Source of the DNA: Ureibacillus acetophenoni
GTDB lineage: Bacteria > Bacillota > Bacilli > Bacillales_A > Planococcaceae
DNA: 64,000 nucleotides
NCBI RefSeq assembly: GCF_900220965.1
Contig: NZ_OBQC01000001.1
Coordinates: 522,257-586,256 of the forward strand
Direction: 5' to 3'
The notes beneath the pieces are model-generated. The model made no database searches and had not been told where the DNA came from. It saw only the letters and a list, made by a program, of their open reading frames with translations. How positions within the stretch are numbered: the stretch's first letter is position 1; each line of letters starts with the position of its first letter. Positions 17,456 through 26,705 of the stretch are shown piece by piece. A program made the position numbers and the translations under genes.

Positions 17456-19531
17456 GTGGATAAGGTGGAGTTAAATCAATATTTAGAAATGTTCATTGAA
17501 GAAAGTAAAGAACATTTACAATCTTGTAGTGATAATTTACTAGAATTAGAGAAGAATCCAGAAGATTTAAGTATCGTAAATGAAATTTTCCGCTCTGCTC
17601 ATACATTAAAAGGTATGTCTGCCACAATGGGTTATGAAGATTTAGCAGACTTAACTCATAAAATGGAAAATGTTTTAGATGCTATTCGAAACAATAAAAT
17701 TAGTGTCAGTTCGGACATATTAGACGTTGTTTTTGAATCCGTAGATCACCTAGAAGATATGATTATGGATATTGCAGATGGTGGAGATGGAAAACGTGAT
17801 GTAAAAGATACAGTAGCTAAACTAAAAGCAATTGAATCTGGACAACCTATTTCCTCCCAAGAACAAGCTCAAGCTTTAGAAGAAGTTGCAGCTACAGTTA
17901 CGCAAATTAACGAAGTAGAGCATATGCAATATGATGACTATGAAAAAACTGTTTTACAACAATCTTCAGAGCAGGATTACAATGCTTTTGAAATTACGGT
18001 AATTCTTCGTGAAGACTGCCTATTAAAAGCAGCTCGTGTATTTATGGTATTTGATATTTTAGAGAAAAACGGCGATGTTATTAAATCAGTTCCTTCTGCC
18101 GATCAACTTGAAGAAGAGAATTTTGACCAACAATTCCAAGTTGCATTTATTACGAAAGATTCTGCGGAAGAAATTCAGAAAAAGATTATGAAAGTTTCAG
18201 AGGTAGATAAAGTAATAGTTTCAACATTAACAAAAGATATGTTTACAACCTCTGCAACAGAAGTAACACAGGTAGAACCAATTACTAACACAGATACTGA
18301 ACCAACACCTGTTGTTCAGCCAACTGAAAATGAAACGAAACAAAAATCATCGACTCCATCTAAATCACAGTCACATGCTTCAAGTAAAACGATTCGAGTA
18401 AGTATTGATCGACTAGATATTCTAATGAATCTATTTGAAGAGTTAGTGATTGATAGAGGGAGACTTCAATCGATTTCTTCTGAGGTGAATCATACCGAAT
18501 TAAACGAAACGGTTGAACGAATGAGCCGTACGATGGGTGATTTACAAAATATTGTACTAACTATGCGAATGGTTCCTGTAGAAACGGTATTCAATCGTTT
18601 CCCTAAAATGGTCCGTACATTATCTCGTGATTTACATAAAAAGATTAACCTTGAAATTATCGGTGCCGAGACAGAGCTTGACCGAACAGTAATTGATGAA
18701 ATCGGTGATCCTTTAGTTCACTTAATTCGAAACTCACTTGATCATGGAATTGAAAGTCCTGAAGAGCGTATTGCAAAAGGTAAGCCTGAAGAAGGTACCG
18801 TTATTTTACGAGCTTATCATAGCGGAAACTACGTCTTCATCGAAATTGAAGACGATGGTGCTGGTATTAATAAAGATAAAGTATTGAAAAAAGCTATAGC
18901 ACGAGGAATCGTTACGAAAGAAAGTGCCCTTACATTAACAGATAAGGAAATTAATGAATTAATTCTTGCATCAGGGTTCTCAACTGCAGAAGTGATTTCC
19001 GATATTTCAGGCCGTGGTGTAGGACTTGATGTAGTGAAAACAACAATTGAATCCTTAGGTGGAAGTATTTCAATTGACTCGACAGAAGGTGTAGGGTCAA
19101 CTTTCTCTATTCAATTACCGCTTACATTATCGATTATTTCTGTCATGTTAGTTGAAATTGAAGATGAAATGTATGCAATACCGCTATCATCAATTATCGA
19201 AACTTCAATTATTAAAAAGTCAGATATACTAAATGCACATAATCAAAAGGTAATCGATTTTAGAGGAAAAGTTGTACCGTTAATTTATTTAGAAGAAATT
19301 TTTGAAGTTCCTCGCGAAAAAGAAATCGATGATGAGTATCAATCTGTTGTCATTGTTCGTAAAGGCGATAAACTAGCAGGTTTAGTAGTAGATTCCTTTA
19401 TTGGGCAACAGGAAATCGTCCTAAAATCGTTAGGTAATTATTTAACAAACATCTTTGCCATTTCTGGTGCAACTATTTTAGGAAACGGTAAAGTTGCATT
19501 AATCGTAGATTGTAACGCATTGATGAAGTAA
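17456..19531 (+). CDS. cheA: Chemotaxis histidine kinase CheA
   Basis: CheA is the receptor-coupled kinase of chemotaxis. The HPt domain has H49 in RSAHTLKGMSATMGYEDLA. A CheY/CheB-binding domain lies at about 175-270, a linker rich in T, P and Q at about 275-305, dimerisation helices at about 310-375, a HATPase domain with HLIRNSLDHGIE and GVGLDVVKTTIESLGG, and a CheW-like domain at about 555-691. The start is GTG at 17456 after AGAGGAGCG. Length 691 is normal. Confidence 0.97.
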   Translation: MDKVELNQYLEMFIEESKEHLQSCSDNLLELEKNPEDLSIVNEIFRSAHTLKGMSATMGYEDLADLTHKMENVLDAIRNNKISVSSDILDVVFESVDHLEDMIMDIADGGDGKRDVKDTVAKLKAIESGQPISSQEQAQALEEVAATVTQINEVEHMQYDDYEKTVLQQSSEQDYNAFEITVILREDCLLKAARVFMVFDILEKNGDVIKSVPSADQLEEENFDQQFQVAFITKDSAEEIQKKIMKVSEVDKVIVSTLTKDMFTTSATEVTQVEPITNTDTEPTPVVQPTENETKQKSSTPSKSQSHASSKTIRVSIDRLDILMNLFEELVIDRGRLQSISSEVNHTELNETVERMSRTMGDLQNIVLTMRMVPVETVFNRFPKMVRTLSRDLHKKINLEIIGAETELDRTVIDEIGDPLVHLIRNSLDHGIESPEERIAKGKPEEGTVILRAYHSGNYVFIEIEDDGAGINKDKVLKKAIARGIVTKESALTLTDKEINELILASGFSTAEVISDISGRGVGLDVVKTTIESLGGSISIDSTEGVGSTFSIQLPLTLSIISVMLVEIEDEMYAIPLSSIIETSIIKKSDILNAHNQKVIDFRGKVVPLIYLEEIFEVPREKEIDDEYQSVVIVRKGDKLAGLVVDSFIGQQEIVLKSLGNYLTNIFAISGATILGNGKVALIVDCNALMK

Positions 19532-19551
19532 AGGATGAAAGAGGTGTTAAT

Positions 19552-19998
19552 ATGACTAATTTAGTTGACCAAGAATTTATGAAGGTAATTATTTTTCAAT
19601 TAGGTGAGAAAGAATACGCAATCCCTGTTTCTAACGTGCAAGGAATTGAGAAGTTAATGCATATTACTCGTGTACCTAAAGCTGAAAAATACGTAAAAGG
19701 CGTTATTAATCTTAGAGGTGTTGTAACGCCAATCATTGACCTTCGAGAACGTTTTGGATTACCAACTGCAGAATATATGGATTCCACAAGAATTATCATT
19801 TGTACCCTTGATAATATGGAAGTTGGTTTTGTTGTTGATTCTGCAAACGATGTAATTGATATACCAGTAAATTCAATTGAAAATCAACCAAATGTTGTTG
19901 GTACCGTTGAGGTTGAATTTATATCTGGTGTTGCTAAAATTGACAATCGTCTTTTAATTCTTTTACATCTTAATAGAGTATTAATGCCAGACAACTAA
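19552..19998 (+). CDS. cheW: Chemotaxis coupling protein CheW
   Basis: CheW links CheA to chemoreceptors. The 148-residue product is a single CheW beta-barrel domain with EYAIPVSNVQGIEKL, then YVKGVINLRGVVTPIIDLRE and the C-terminal FISGVAKIDNRLLILLHLNR. The ribosome binding site GAAAGAGGTG precedes ATG at 19552. It lies between cheA and cheC as in other Bacillales. Confidence 0.96.
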   Translation: MTNLVDQEFMKVIIFQLGEKEYAIPVSNVQGIEKLMHITRVPKAEKYVKGVINLRGVVTPIIDLRERFGLPTAEYMDSTRIIICTLDNMEVGFVVDSANDVIDIPVNSIENQPNVVGTVEVEFISGVAKIDNRLLILLHLNRVLMPDN

Positions 19999-20021
19999 CT
20001 ATTAAAAGTAGGGATACAAAA

Positions 20022-20642
20022 ATGAAAATAACTGCATTACATTTAGATATTCTAAAAGAAATTGGGAATATTGGTGCTGCTCATGCTGCAACGTCTTTAT
20101 CCAATCTTGTAGGTAGAAAAATTGACATGCGGGTCCCAAACGTAGATATGGTGAACTTTACAGATATGATGGAACTTGCGGGTGGATCTGAAAATGTTGT
20201 AGTAGGTATCTATTTACGTATCGAAGGTGATGTAGAGGGGAGCATGTTCTTTATATTACCTGTGGAGCAAGCAAACCGTTTTATTCAACGATTAATTCAA
20301 GATGAACAATTTGATTTTTCAAATAATCTTGTATCAGAAATAGGGTTATCAGCTATGCAAGAGCTAGGTAATATATTGTCAGGATCTTATTTATCTGCAT
20401 TATCGGATTTTACAGGACTAAAGATATATCCAACTGTACCTGGGCTAGCAGTTGATATGTTTGGAGCGATTATTAGTATTGGTTTAATCGAGATATCACA
20501 AATCAGTGACCATGTCATAGTGATTAATACATCCATTTTTGAAGAAGGATATGGTGACTGTGAGGAAGTACGTGGCCATTTCTTCCTTCTACCAGATCCT
20601 GAATCATTTGAATCGTTATTCAATGCTTTAGGTGTTGTTTAA
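20022..20642 (+). CDS. cheC: CheY-P phosphatase CheC
   Basis: CheC hydrolyses CheY-P and is controlled by CheD. Two phosphatase half-sites are visible: LKEIGNIGAAHAATSLSNLV at about residue 10 and MQELGNILSGSYLSALSDFT at about residue 112, both with the E-x2-N pattern followed by the downstream Pro. Length 206 is typical. It starts 23 bases after cheW, and its stop abuts the cheD ATG with no gap. Confidence 0.95.
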   Translation: MKITALHLDILKEIGNIGAAHAATSLSNLVGRKIDMRVPNVDMVNFTDMMELAGGSENVVVGIYLRIEGDVEGSMFFILPVEQANRFIQRLIQDEQFDFSNNLVSEIGLSAMQELGNILSGSYLSALSDFTGLKIYPTVPGLAVDMFGAIISIGLIEISQISDHVIVINTSIFEEGYGDCEEVRGHFFLLPDPESFESLFNALGVV

Positions 20643-21140
20643 ATGTTTTCGTCTAAACAGGTAGTAAAAGTAGGAATCGCTCAAATGGATGTAGTAAAAT
20701 CACCAGATACAATTCGCACTTCAGGTCTTGGTTCTTGTGTTGGTGTAGTTTTATATGACGAAACGAAAAAAATTGCAGGTTTAGTTCATGTAATGTTACC
20801 AGATTCAAGTCTAGGGAAAACAAGCACTCTAAATGTAGCAAAGTTCGCTGATACAGGTATAGAAGCTTTAATAGATAAGTTGAAAGCAGAAGGGGTACAA
20901 CCATTTCGATTGAAGGCAAAAATCGCTGGCGGAGCTCAGATGTTCAAATTTACAACGGATAACGATACGATGCGTATTGGCCCCCGTAATGTTGAAGCAG
21001 TTAAAAATGCTTTGAAAAAACACGGTATACCAATTGTTGCAGAAAATACTGGTGGAAATAGTGGTAGAACGATTGAATTTAACCCTGAAAATAGTCTGCT
21101 AAATATTCGCACCGTCAATCAAGGAGTGTGTGATATATGA
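20643..21140 (+). CDS. cheD: Chemoreceptor glutamine deamidase CheD
   Basis: CheD deamidates receptor glutamines and activates CheC. The catalytic Cys is in TSGLGSCVGVVLYDE (about residue 34) and the His in IAGLVHVMLPDSS (about residue 51), with a Thr triad member expected nearby. Length is 165 residues. It abuts cheC and overlaps the next small membrane-protein gene by four bases. Confidence 0.95.
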   Translation: MFSSKQVVKVGIAQMDVVKSPDTIRTSGLGSCVGVVLYDETKKIAGLVHVMLPDSSLGKTSTLNVAKFADTGIEALIDKLKAEGVQPFRLKAKIAGGAQMFKFTTDNDTMRIGPRNVEAVKNALKKHGIPIVAENTGGNSGRTIEFNPENSLLNIRTVNQGVCDI

Positions 21141-21475
21141 TGGTAGGTACACTTCTTTTAAATTTCTGGGCAGCCTTAGCTGCATTTACATTTTACTTTT
21201 TAATTATGTTCCAAAAACCCGAATCTCCTTTCAGTATTATTATAGGGTCATTTATTTTTGCAATCATTGGATTTGTTGCAATGTTTATTATTAGATACCT
21301 AATTGGATACATATTATATACACCGGAAGATAACATAGAGGCATCTAATAAAGACGAAAATAAATCCAATACTCAGGCTTCTCAACAACCAAAGGAAAGT
21401 ACATCTTCATTTGAAATGAATGATAGTAGCTCAGGGGAGATTGCAAAAGTTGTAAGAACAATGATGAATAGTTAA
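21137..21475 (+). CDS. Small two-helix membrane protein of unknown function
   Basis: I do not recognise this 112-residue gene. Two membrane helices at about residues 5-24 and 32-58 are followed by a soluble tail rich in N, S, E and K that ends in a short conserved-looking helix, GEIAKVVRTMM. It overlaps cheD by four bases (ATGA), so it is translationally coupled to the chemotaxis operon and is its last gene before a terminator. B. subtilis has sigD directly after cheD, so this gene is an addition there. A motor or receptor accessory role is guesswork. Confidence 0.75.
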   Translation: MMVGTLLLNFWAALAAFTFYFLIMFQKPESPFSIIIGSFIFAIIGFVAMFIIRYLIGYILYTPEDNIEASNKDENKSNTQASQQPKESTSSFEMNDSSSGEIAKVVRTMMNS

Positions 21476-21568
21476 CAAAACAAAAAGGCTTGATAAAAAA
21501 TACTTTTTCAGCGATCAAATTGTCTTGAGAATTGTTATAAAAATATGCTCATACTTTAATTAGAAAGA

Positions 21569-21755
21569 CGTTCGCTGGAGAGGCAGGCTGAGACTCTCTC
21601 TAAAATGCTAAAGCATTTTCTCGTTGTGATGTAAATTCAAGGAAGCATTCCTTGTCCTACGGGATGTAGAAGCAGACTTGAGACCCTGCAGAGCTTTAGC
21701 TCGAAGCGGCTCAAGGCTTCCCCGTGGAAAGCGAGGCCTGCATCGGAAGCGAACG
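21569..21755. repeat. Highly structured intergenic repeat, ends mutually complementary
   Basis: The ends pair: CGTTCGCT (21569-21576) with AGCGAACG (21748-21755), and GCAGGC (21583-21588) with GCCTGC (21736-21741). Inside lie several hairpins: AAAATGCT/AGCATTTT, AAGGAA/TTCCTT, CTTGAG/CTCAAG enclosing GAGC/GCTC, and GCTTCC/GGAAAGC. The 3' part resembles a dispersed element I have met in many Bacillaceae/Planococcaceae intergenic regions (recollection, not a search). There is no convincing reading frame. It fills the gap between the chemotaxis operon and its terminator. Confidence 0.65.
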
Positions 21756-21766
21756 ACACTATATCC

Positions 21767-21803
21767 AAAAAGTACAATCGGAAAAGAATGATTGTACTTT
21801 TTT
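21767..21803 (+). terminator. Intrinsic terminator before sigD
   Basis: AAAAGTACAATC (21768-21779) pairs with GATTGTACTTTT (21790-21801), loop of ten bases, followed by T residues. A-rich on the left and T-rich on the right, it could work in both directions. It closes the fla/che operon, implying that sigD has its own promoter here. Confidence 0.8.
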
Positions 21804-21899
21804 ACTTGTTAGAATAAGAATTCAAAGGGATCTTTCAAATTACACAGAATAGTACAATTTCGGATTAATCGAACAATGTGTTTTTTTGGCGGTATTTGT

Positions 21900-21905
21900 T
21901 ATAAT
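21900..21905 (+). promoter_or_regulatory. Possible -10 element of a sigD promoter
   Basis: A consensus TATAAT lies 40 bases before the sigD ATG and downstream of the terminator. The -35 region at about 21877-21882 is poor, so this is only a candidate. No sigma-D type box was seen beside it. Confidence 0.35.
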
Positions 21906-21945
21906 AACATTAGAATTTACGCACAGCCTGAAGAAAGGTGATACG

Positions 21946-22716
21946 ATGGTACAACCAACTTTAGACGAACAAAAACTTTGGAATAGCTGGACACAAAATC
22001 GAGATCCACAAGCTGGTGATCAGCTGATTAAAAAATATAAATCATTAGTGAATTACCATGCACAAAGAATTAGTGCGGGATTACCTAAAAATATTTCAAA
22101 AGATGAAATTTTCAGCTTAGGAATGATTGGACTATTTGATGCACTAAATAAATTCGATATTAATAGAGATTTAAAATTTGATACATATGCTTCGTTCCGT
22201 ATTAGGGGAGCAATCATTGATGGACTTAGAAAAGAAGATTGGTTACCACGTTCTGCTAGGGAAAAGGCGAAGAAAATGGACGCTCAAATTGAAAAACTAG
22301 AGCAAAAGTTAATGCGACACCCAACTCCCGAAGAATTAGCAGAACACATGAATGTCCCGGTTGATGATATTTATCAAACAGTACAAGAACATTTCTTTTC
22401 AAATCTATTGTCCATTAATGAACAACAAGATCAGGATGAATCTGAAGGAAAAGAATTCGTTCTCCGTGATGAACGTACAAAAACGCCAGAACAATCCGCC
22501 ATACAATCAGAATTAATCGATGAATTGGTAAAAAATATTCAAAATTTAAATGAGAAAGAGCAATTAGTTCTTAGTCTATTCTATACTGAAGAAATGACGC
22601 TAACTGAAATTGGCGAAATGTTGAATCTTTCAACTTCCCGTATTTCACAAATTCATTCTAAGGCATTATTTAAACTAAGAAAGCTTCTCTCTTCAGAAAT
22701 GATAAATGTTAACTAA
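21946..22716 (+). CDS. sigD: Flagellar sigma factor SigD (FliA, sigma-28)
   Basis: SigD drives late flagellar, chemotaxis and autolysin genes. Sigma region 2 is visible as GMIGLFDALNKFDINRDLKFDTYASFR, region 3 as KMDAQIEKLEQKL followed by HPTPEELAEHM, and region 4 as LNEKEQLVLSLFYTEEMTLTEIGEMLNLSTSRISQIHSKA read in parts. ATG at 21946 after AGAAAGGTG gives 256 residues, close to B. subtilis SigD; a longer frame to 21886 would start within the promoter. Unlike B. subtilis, a terminator and repeat separate it from cheD. Confidence 0.96.
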   Translation: MVQPTLDEQKLWNSWTQNRDPQAGDQLIKKYKSLVNYHAQRISAGLPKNISKDEIFSLGMIGLFDALNKFDINRDLKFDTYASFRIRGAIIDGLRKEDWLPRSAREKAKKMDAQIEKLEQKLMRHPTPEELAEHMNVPVDDIYQTVQEHFFSNLLSINEQQDQDESEGKEFVLRDERTKTPEQSAIQSELIDELVKNIQNLNEKEQLVLSLFYTEEMTLTEIGEMLNLSTSRISQIHSKALFKLRKLLSSEMINVN

Positions 22717-22774
22717 GTTGGAATGTATCTTTGCCAATCTAAGCGAGAACTGATTTAAGATTGGAGGTTCACTA

Positions 22775-23083
22775 ATGAGTTTAAAAGGTGTGGAATTACA
22801 AATAGCCATTCCTAAGACTTTTGATGCAGGAAAATTAGCTGAACAGCATCAGCACAATGTTCTACAGCAGCAACTAAATGCCAATGAGGCTTTAAAAAAA
22901 GAGTTGGTGCGAAAGCAATTGACTGTAATTGATACTGAACCGACAGAAAAAATCAACAAAGATGAAAACAACAAAAACGGGAACGATCAACAGACGAAAC
23001 AGAATCATCCAAAGAAAGACACTAAGGAAACAAAGAAAGCAACTCATCCATTTAAAGGGAACTTTATTGATTACAGTGGATAG
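22775..23083 (+). CDS. Hypothetical protein between sigD and swrB-like gene
   Basis: I do not recognise this gene. The 102-residue product is soluble. The first half, about 1-55, looks ordered (VELQIAIPKTFDAGKLAEQH); the second half is lysine-, asparagine- and threonine-rich and probably disordered. A good ribosome binding site, ATTGGAGG, precedes ATG at 22775. It lies 58 bases after sigD and nine before the SwrB-like gene, so a motility role is possible from context alone. Confidence 0.7.
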   Translation: MSLKGVELQIAIPKTFDAGKLAEQHQHNVLQQQLNANEALKKELVRKQLTVIDTEPTEKINKDENNKNGNDQQTKQNHPKKDTKETKKATHPFKGNFIDYSG

Positions 23084-23092
23084 GAGAAACAG

Positions 23093-23653
23093 ATGTTAAC
23101 CACTATATTTATTATTTTATTAATTATTTCACAGCTGTTCTGTTTTTACATCATAGCCTTATTAAATGCAAAGGTTGCTAAATTTAAAGATTTAGAAGTA
23201 CGACAAGAAAAAATAATGCGTGAAATGGAAGAGTCCATTAGTCTATACCTTGTTGAAATTCAAGAAGAGAACGATCGGTTAATTAAAGAACTCTCAGAAG
23301 TTCAACCTACAAAAAAGGTAAGAAAAACAGCAGATATGGTAGAAACTGAAATAGAACGGACTACCGATAAGAACGAGGGAAATATAGATTCAAATAATCT
23401 TTCATATGAACAAAAAGTATTTGTGCCGAAGTCTATTGCTAGAAATGCCTATAGTAAAAATAAAACATTAAAAACGAATAACGATACTAAAACAGTTGAT
23501 AATGCCTTTGAGTCAAATTCTGAAGCACCGATAATTTCCTTTAAAGAACATGTTATAAAATTACATAATCAAGGAAAAAATATAGAAGAAATAGCAAAAT
23601 TGACGAATAAAGGTAAGACTGAGATCGAATTATTATTGAAATTCCAAGCTTAA
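23093..23653 (+). CDS. SwrB-like membrane-anchored motility protein
   Basis: The 186-residue protein has one N-terminal membrane helix (about 3-24), a coiled coil (about 28-72), a long charged linker and a C-terminal helix-turn-helix-like segment, KLHNQGKNIEEIAKLTNKGK followed by TEIELLLKF. This layout and its place between sigD and rpsB match B. subtilis SwrB (YlxL), which activates FliPQR assembly. Sequence identity outside the C-terminal motif cannot be judged by eye, so no symbol is given. Confidence 0.7.
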   Translation: MLTTIFIILLIISQLFCFYIIALLNAKVAKFKDLEVRQEKIMREMEESISLYLVEIQEENDRLIKELSEVQPTKKVRKTADMVETEIERTTDKNEGNIDSNNLSYEQKVFVPKSIARNAYSKNKTLKTNNDTKTVDNAFESNSEAPIISFKEHVIKLHNQGKNIEEIAKLTNKGKTEIELLLKFQA

Positions 23654-23658
23654 AATTG

Positions 23659-23687
23659 TTGCAGTAGGCAATACGTTGTGTTATGAT
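23659..23687 (+). promoter_or_regulatory. Sigma-A promoter for rpsB
   Basis: TTGCAG (23659-23664) and TATGAT (23682-23687) are separated by exactly 17 bases. The start would be near 23695, giving rpsB a leader of about 300 bases that includes a dispersed repeat and a long hairpin. Confidence 0.7.
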
Positions 23688-23702
23688 ATCACTTGGTGTT
23701 AA

Positions 23703-23886
23703 ATTAACTTCATTTAAAGTGATTTTTGTTTCAAACAATTTGAGGCTAAACCATAAACCTAATACTTCTCAAAGTAGTAGGAAGTATGAAGTTAATTGCC
23801 TCCGGCGGATGCCACAGATTTTTAAAGGTGAATTTTCGAGCGAGCTCGAAAAAATCTGGGCGGCACATTCGCCAAGGCAAATGTGA
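23703..23886. repeat. Dispersed ~180-bp palindromic repeat, copy 1 (rpsB leader)
   Basis: The left half is bounded by TTAACTTCAT (23704-23713) and its exact complement ATGAAGTTAA (23786-23795). The right half has CAGATTTTT / AAAATCTG enclosing TTTTCGAGC-GA-GCTCGAAAA and ends with CATTCGCCAAGGCAAATG. The same parts in the same order occur at 43253-43430. A 67-codon frame across it has no ribosome binding site and is not a gene. Confidence 0.75.
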
Positions 23887-23895
23887 TAAAACACA

Positions 23896-23960
23896 CGCAT
23901 TTTGATGTAGTAAGTGGTGCTTTTAGAACTAAAAGTTGCTTGTTACAGATGAAAAATGCG
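23896..23960 (+). promoter_or_regulatory. Long leader hairpin upstream of rpsB
   Basis: Three helices stack in order: CGCATTTT (23896-23903) with AAAATGCG (23953-23960); GTAGTAAG (23907-23914) with CTTGTTAC (23939-23946, two G-U pairs); and CTTTTAG (23920-23926) with CTAAAAG (23929-23935). There is no T-run, so it is not a terminator. It ends just before the GGAGG-rich start region and may be an S2 autoregulatory leader, which is inference. Confidence 0.6.
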
Positions 23961-23995
23961 GAGGAAAAAAACCAAAACATTAGGAGGAAACATTC

Positions 23996-24721
23996 ATGTC
24001 AGTAATTTCAATGAAACAATTACTTGAAGCTGGTGTACATTTCGGTCACCAAACTCGCCGTTGGAACCCAAAAATGAAAAAATACATTTTTGTTGAGCGT
24101 AACGGTATCTACATTATCGATTTACAAAAAACAGTTAAAAAATTAGAGGAAGCTTACGAGTTCATGCGCCAAGTTGGGCAAGACGGTGGTAAAGTTCTTT
24201 TCGTAGGAACTAAAAAACAAGCTCAAGAAGCAATTGAAGAAGAAGCTATCCGTTCTGGTAACTACTTCATCAACCAACGTTGGTTAGGTGGTACTTTAAC
24301 AAACTTCGGTACGATTCAAAAACGTGTTGCACGTTTAAAAGCAATCGAAAAAATGGAAGAAGACGGTACTTTTGACGTACTTCCTAAAAAAGAAGTTGTT
24401 CAACTTAAAAAAGAACACGAACGTCTTGTTAAATTCTTAGGCGGTATTCGTGATATGAAAGAAATTCCGGACGTAATGTTCGTTGTTGACCCACGTAAAG
24501 AGCGTATTGCTGTAGCTGAAGCTCGCAAATTAAATATTCCTATCGTAGGTATTGTTGATACAAACTGTGATCCAGATGAAATCGACTATGTAATCCCTGC
24601 TAACGATGATGCTATCCGCGCTGTTAAATTATTAACTGCTAAAATGGCTGATGCTCTAATCGAGTCTAAACAAGGTGAATCTGAAGCTCCAGCAGCTGAA
24701 GAAGCAGTAGTAGCTGAGTAA
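23996..24721 (+). CDS. rpsB: 30S ribosomal protein S2
   Basis: S2 is a late-assembling small-subunit protein. The N-terminus [20 protein letters not shown] with [20 protein letters not shown] is diagnostic, and the coiled-coil region and [20 protein letters not shown] are present. Length 241 is standard with a short acidic alanine-rich tail. The ribosome binding site TTAGGAGGAA is strong. It has its own promoter and a terminator directly after it, so it can be expressed apart from tsf. Confidence 0.99.
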   Translation: MSVISMKQLLEAGVHFGHQTRRWNPKMKKYIFVERNGIYIIDLQKTVKKLEEAYEFMRQVGQDGGKVLFVGTKKQAQEAIEEEAIRSGNYFINQRWLGGTLTNFGTIQKRVARLKAIEKMEEDGTFDVLPKKEVVQLKKEHERLVKFLGGIRDMKEIPDVMFVVDPRKERIAVAEARKLNIPIVGIVDTNCDPDEIDYVIPANDDAIRAVKLLTAKMADALIESKQGESEAPAAEEAVVAE

Positions 24722-24731
24722 TTCACTATTT

Positions 24732-24769
24732 AAGGTGATAAGTGGATATTCCCCTTATCACCTTTTTTT
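24732..24769 (+). terminator. Intrinsic terminator after rpsB
   Basis: AAGGTGATAAG (24732-24742) pairs with CTTATCACCTT (24754-24764), loop of eleven bases, followed by a run of T. It lies 11 bases after the rpsB stop. Confidence 0.92.
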
Positions 24770-24898
24770 AAGAACATTTTAGACAAAGTTTACCGCCGAT
24801 AATTTTCGATTTATTTGAAAGTTTCTTGGCTATTCTAAGTCTAAATTGAGCAAATAGATATAGTAAAAACTATGTACAATTTTAAGGAGGAACCCCCC

Positions 24899-25783
24899 AT
24901 GGCAATTACTGCACAATTAGTAAAAGAACTACGTGAAAAAACAGGCGCAGGAATGATGGACTGCAAAAAAGCACTAGTAGAAACTAACGGAGACATTGAC
25001 GCAGCAGTTGATTTCTTACGTGAAAAAGGATTATCTTCAGCTGCTAAGAAAGCTGACCGTATCGCTGCAGAAGGTACAACTTACATTTTAGCAAAAGGAA
25101 ATGAAGCTGTAATCTTAGAAGTTAACGCAGAAACTGACTTCGTAGCGAAAAATGACAAATTCCAAGTATTAGTTGCAAGCCTTGCTGAAACTCTATTATC
25201 TGCAAAACCTGAATCTGTAGAAGCTGCTTTAGAAGTAGTAAATGCTGAGGGCGTTAAAGTTGTTGACCAAATTTCATCAGCTGTTGCAACAATTGGTGAA
25301 AAAATCACTTTACGTCGTTTCGAAATTAAAACAAAAACAGATGCTGATGCATTCGGTTCTTACTTACACATGGGTGGAAGAATTGGTGTATTAGTAGTAC
25401 TTGAAGGTTCAACAAACGAAGAAGCTGCTAAAGATGTAGCTATGCACATCGCAGCTATTAACCCAACTTATGTTTCACGTGACCAAGTTTCTGAAGAAGA
25501 AGTTGAGCGTGAGCGTAAAGTATTAACTGAACAAGCATTAAACGAAGGTAAACCTGAAAACATCGTTGCGAAAATGGTTGAAGGACGTCTTGGAAAATTC
25601 TTCGAAGATATCTGCTTACTTGACCAAACTTTCGTTAAAAACTCAGATCAAAAAGTACGTGACTTCGTAAAAGCAACTGGTGGAAACGTAACTTCATTCG
25701 TACGTTATGCTGTTGGTGAAGGTATTGAAAAACGCGAAGACAACTTCGCTGAAGAAGTTATGAACCAAGTTAAAGGTAACTAA
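24899..25783 (+). CDS. tsf: Translation elongation factor Ts
   Basis: EF-Ts exchanges GDP for GTP on EF-Tu. The N-terminal UBA-like domain [20 protein letters not shown] with [12 protein letters not shown] and the core TDFVAKN motif (residues 80-86) are intact. ATG at 24899 follows AAGGAGG by eight bases and gives 294 residues, the normal size; a frame from 24872 would start upstream of that site. The spacer before the start contains six consecutive C. Confidence 0.99.
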   Translation: MAITAQLVKELREKTGAGMMDCKKALVETNGDIDAAVDFLREKGLSSAAKKADRIAAEGTTYILAKGNEAVILEVNAETDFVAKNDKFQVLVASLAETLLSAKPESVEAALEVVNAEGVKVVDQISSAVATIGEKITLRRFEIKTKTDADAFGSYLHMGGRIGVLVVLEGSTNEEAAKDVAMHIAAINPTYVSRDQVSEEEVERERKVLTEQALNEGKPENIVAKMVEGRLGKFFEDICLLDQTFVKNSDQKVRDFVKATGGNVTSFVRYAVGEGIEKREDNFAEEVMNQVKGN

Positions 25784-25823
25784 GACAAATCAAATAATTG
25801 TGTCATTAATTTACACATTGAAA

Positions 25824-25857
25824 CAATAGGGAGCACATCACAGTGTTCCCTATTTTT
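25824..25857 (+). terminator. Intrinsic terminator after tsf
   Basis: AATAGGGA-GCAC pairs with GTG-TTCCCTATT with a small internal bulge, followed by TTT. It lies about 40 bases after the tsf stop, so tsf and pyrH are partly uncoupled. Confidence 0.8.
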
Positions 25858-25934
25858 CAAGATAAAACTTACATACGCGAATATTTGCTTTATAAAATAG
25901 ATGATTTGAGAGTATTATTACGAATAGCGTATGA

Positions 25935-26704
<770 letters not shown>

Positions 26705-26705
<1 letters not shown>

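Noticed and set aside
23683..23886. A 67-codon frame before rpsB
   Set aside because: It covers the dispersed palindromic repeat and has no ribosome binding site.
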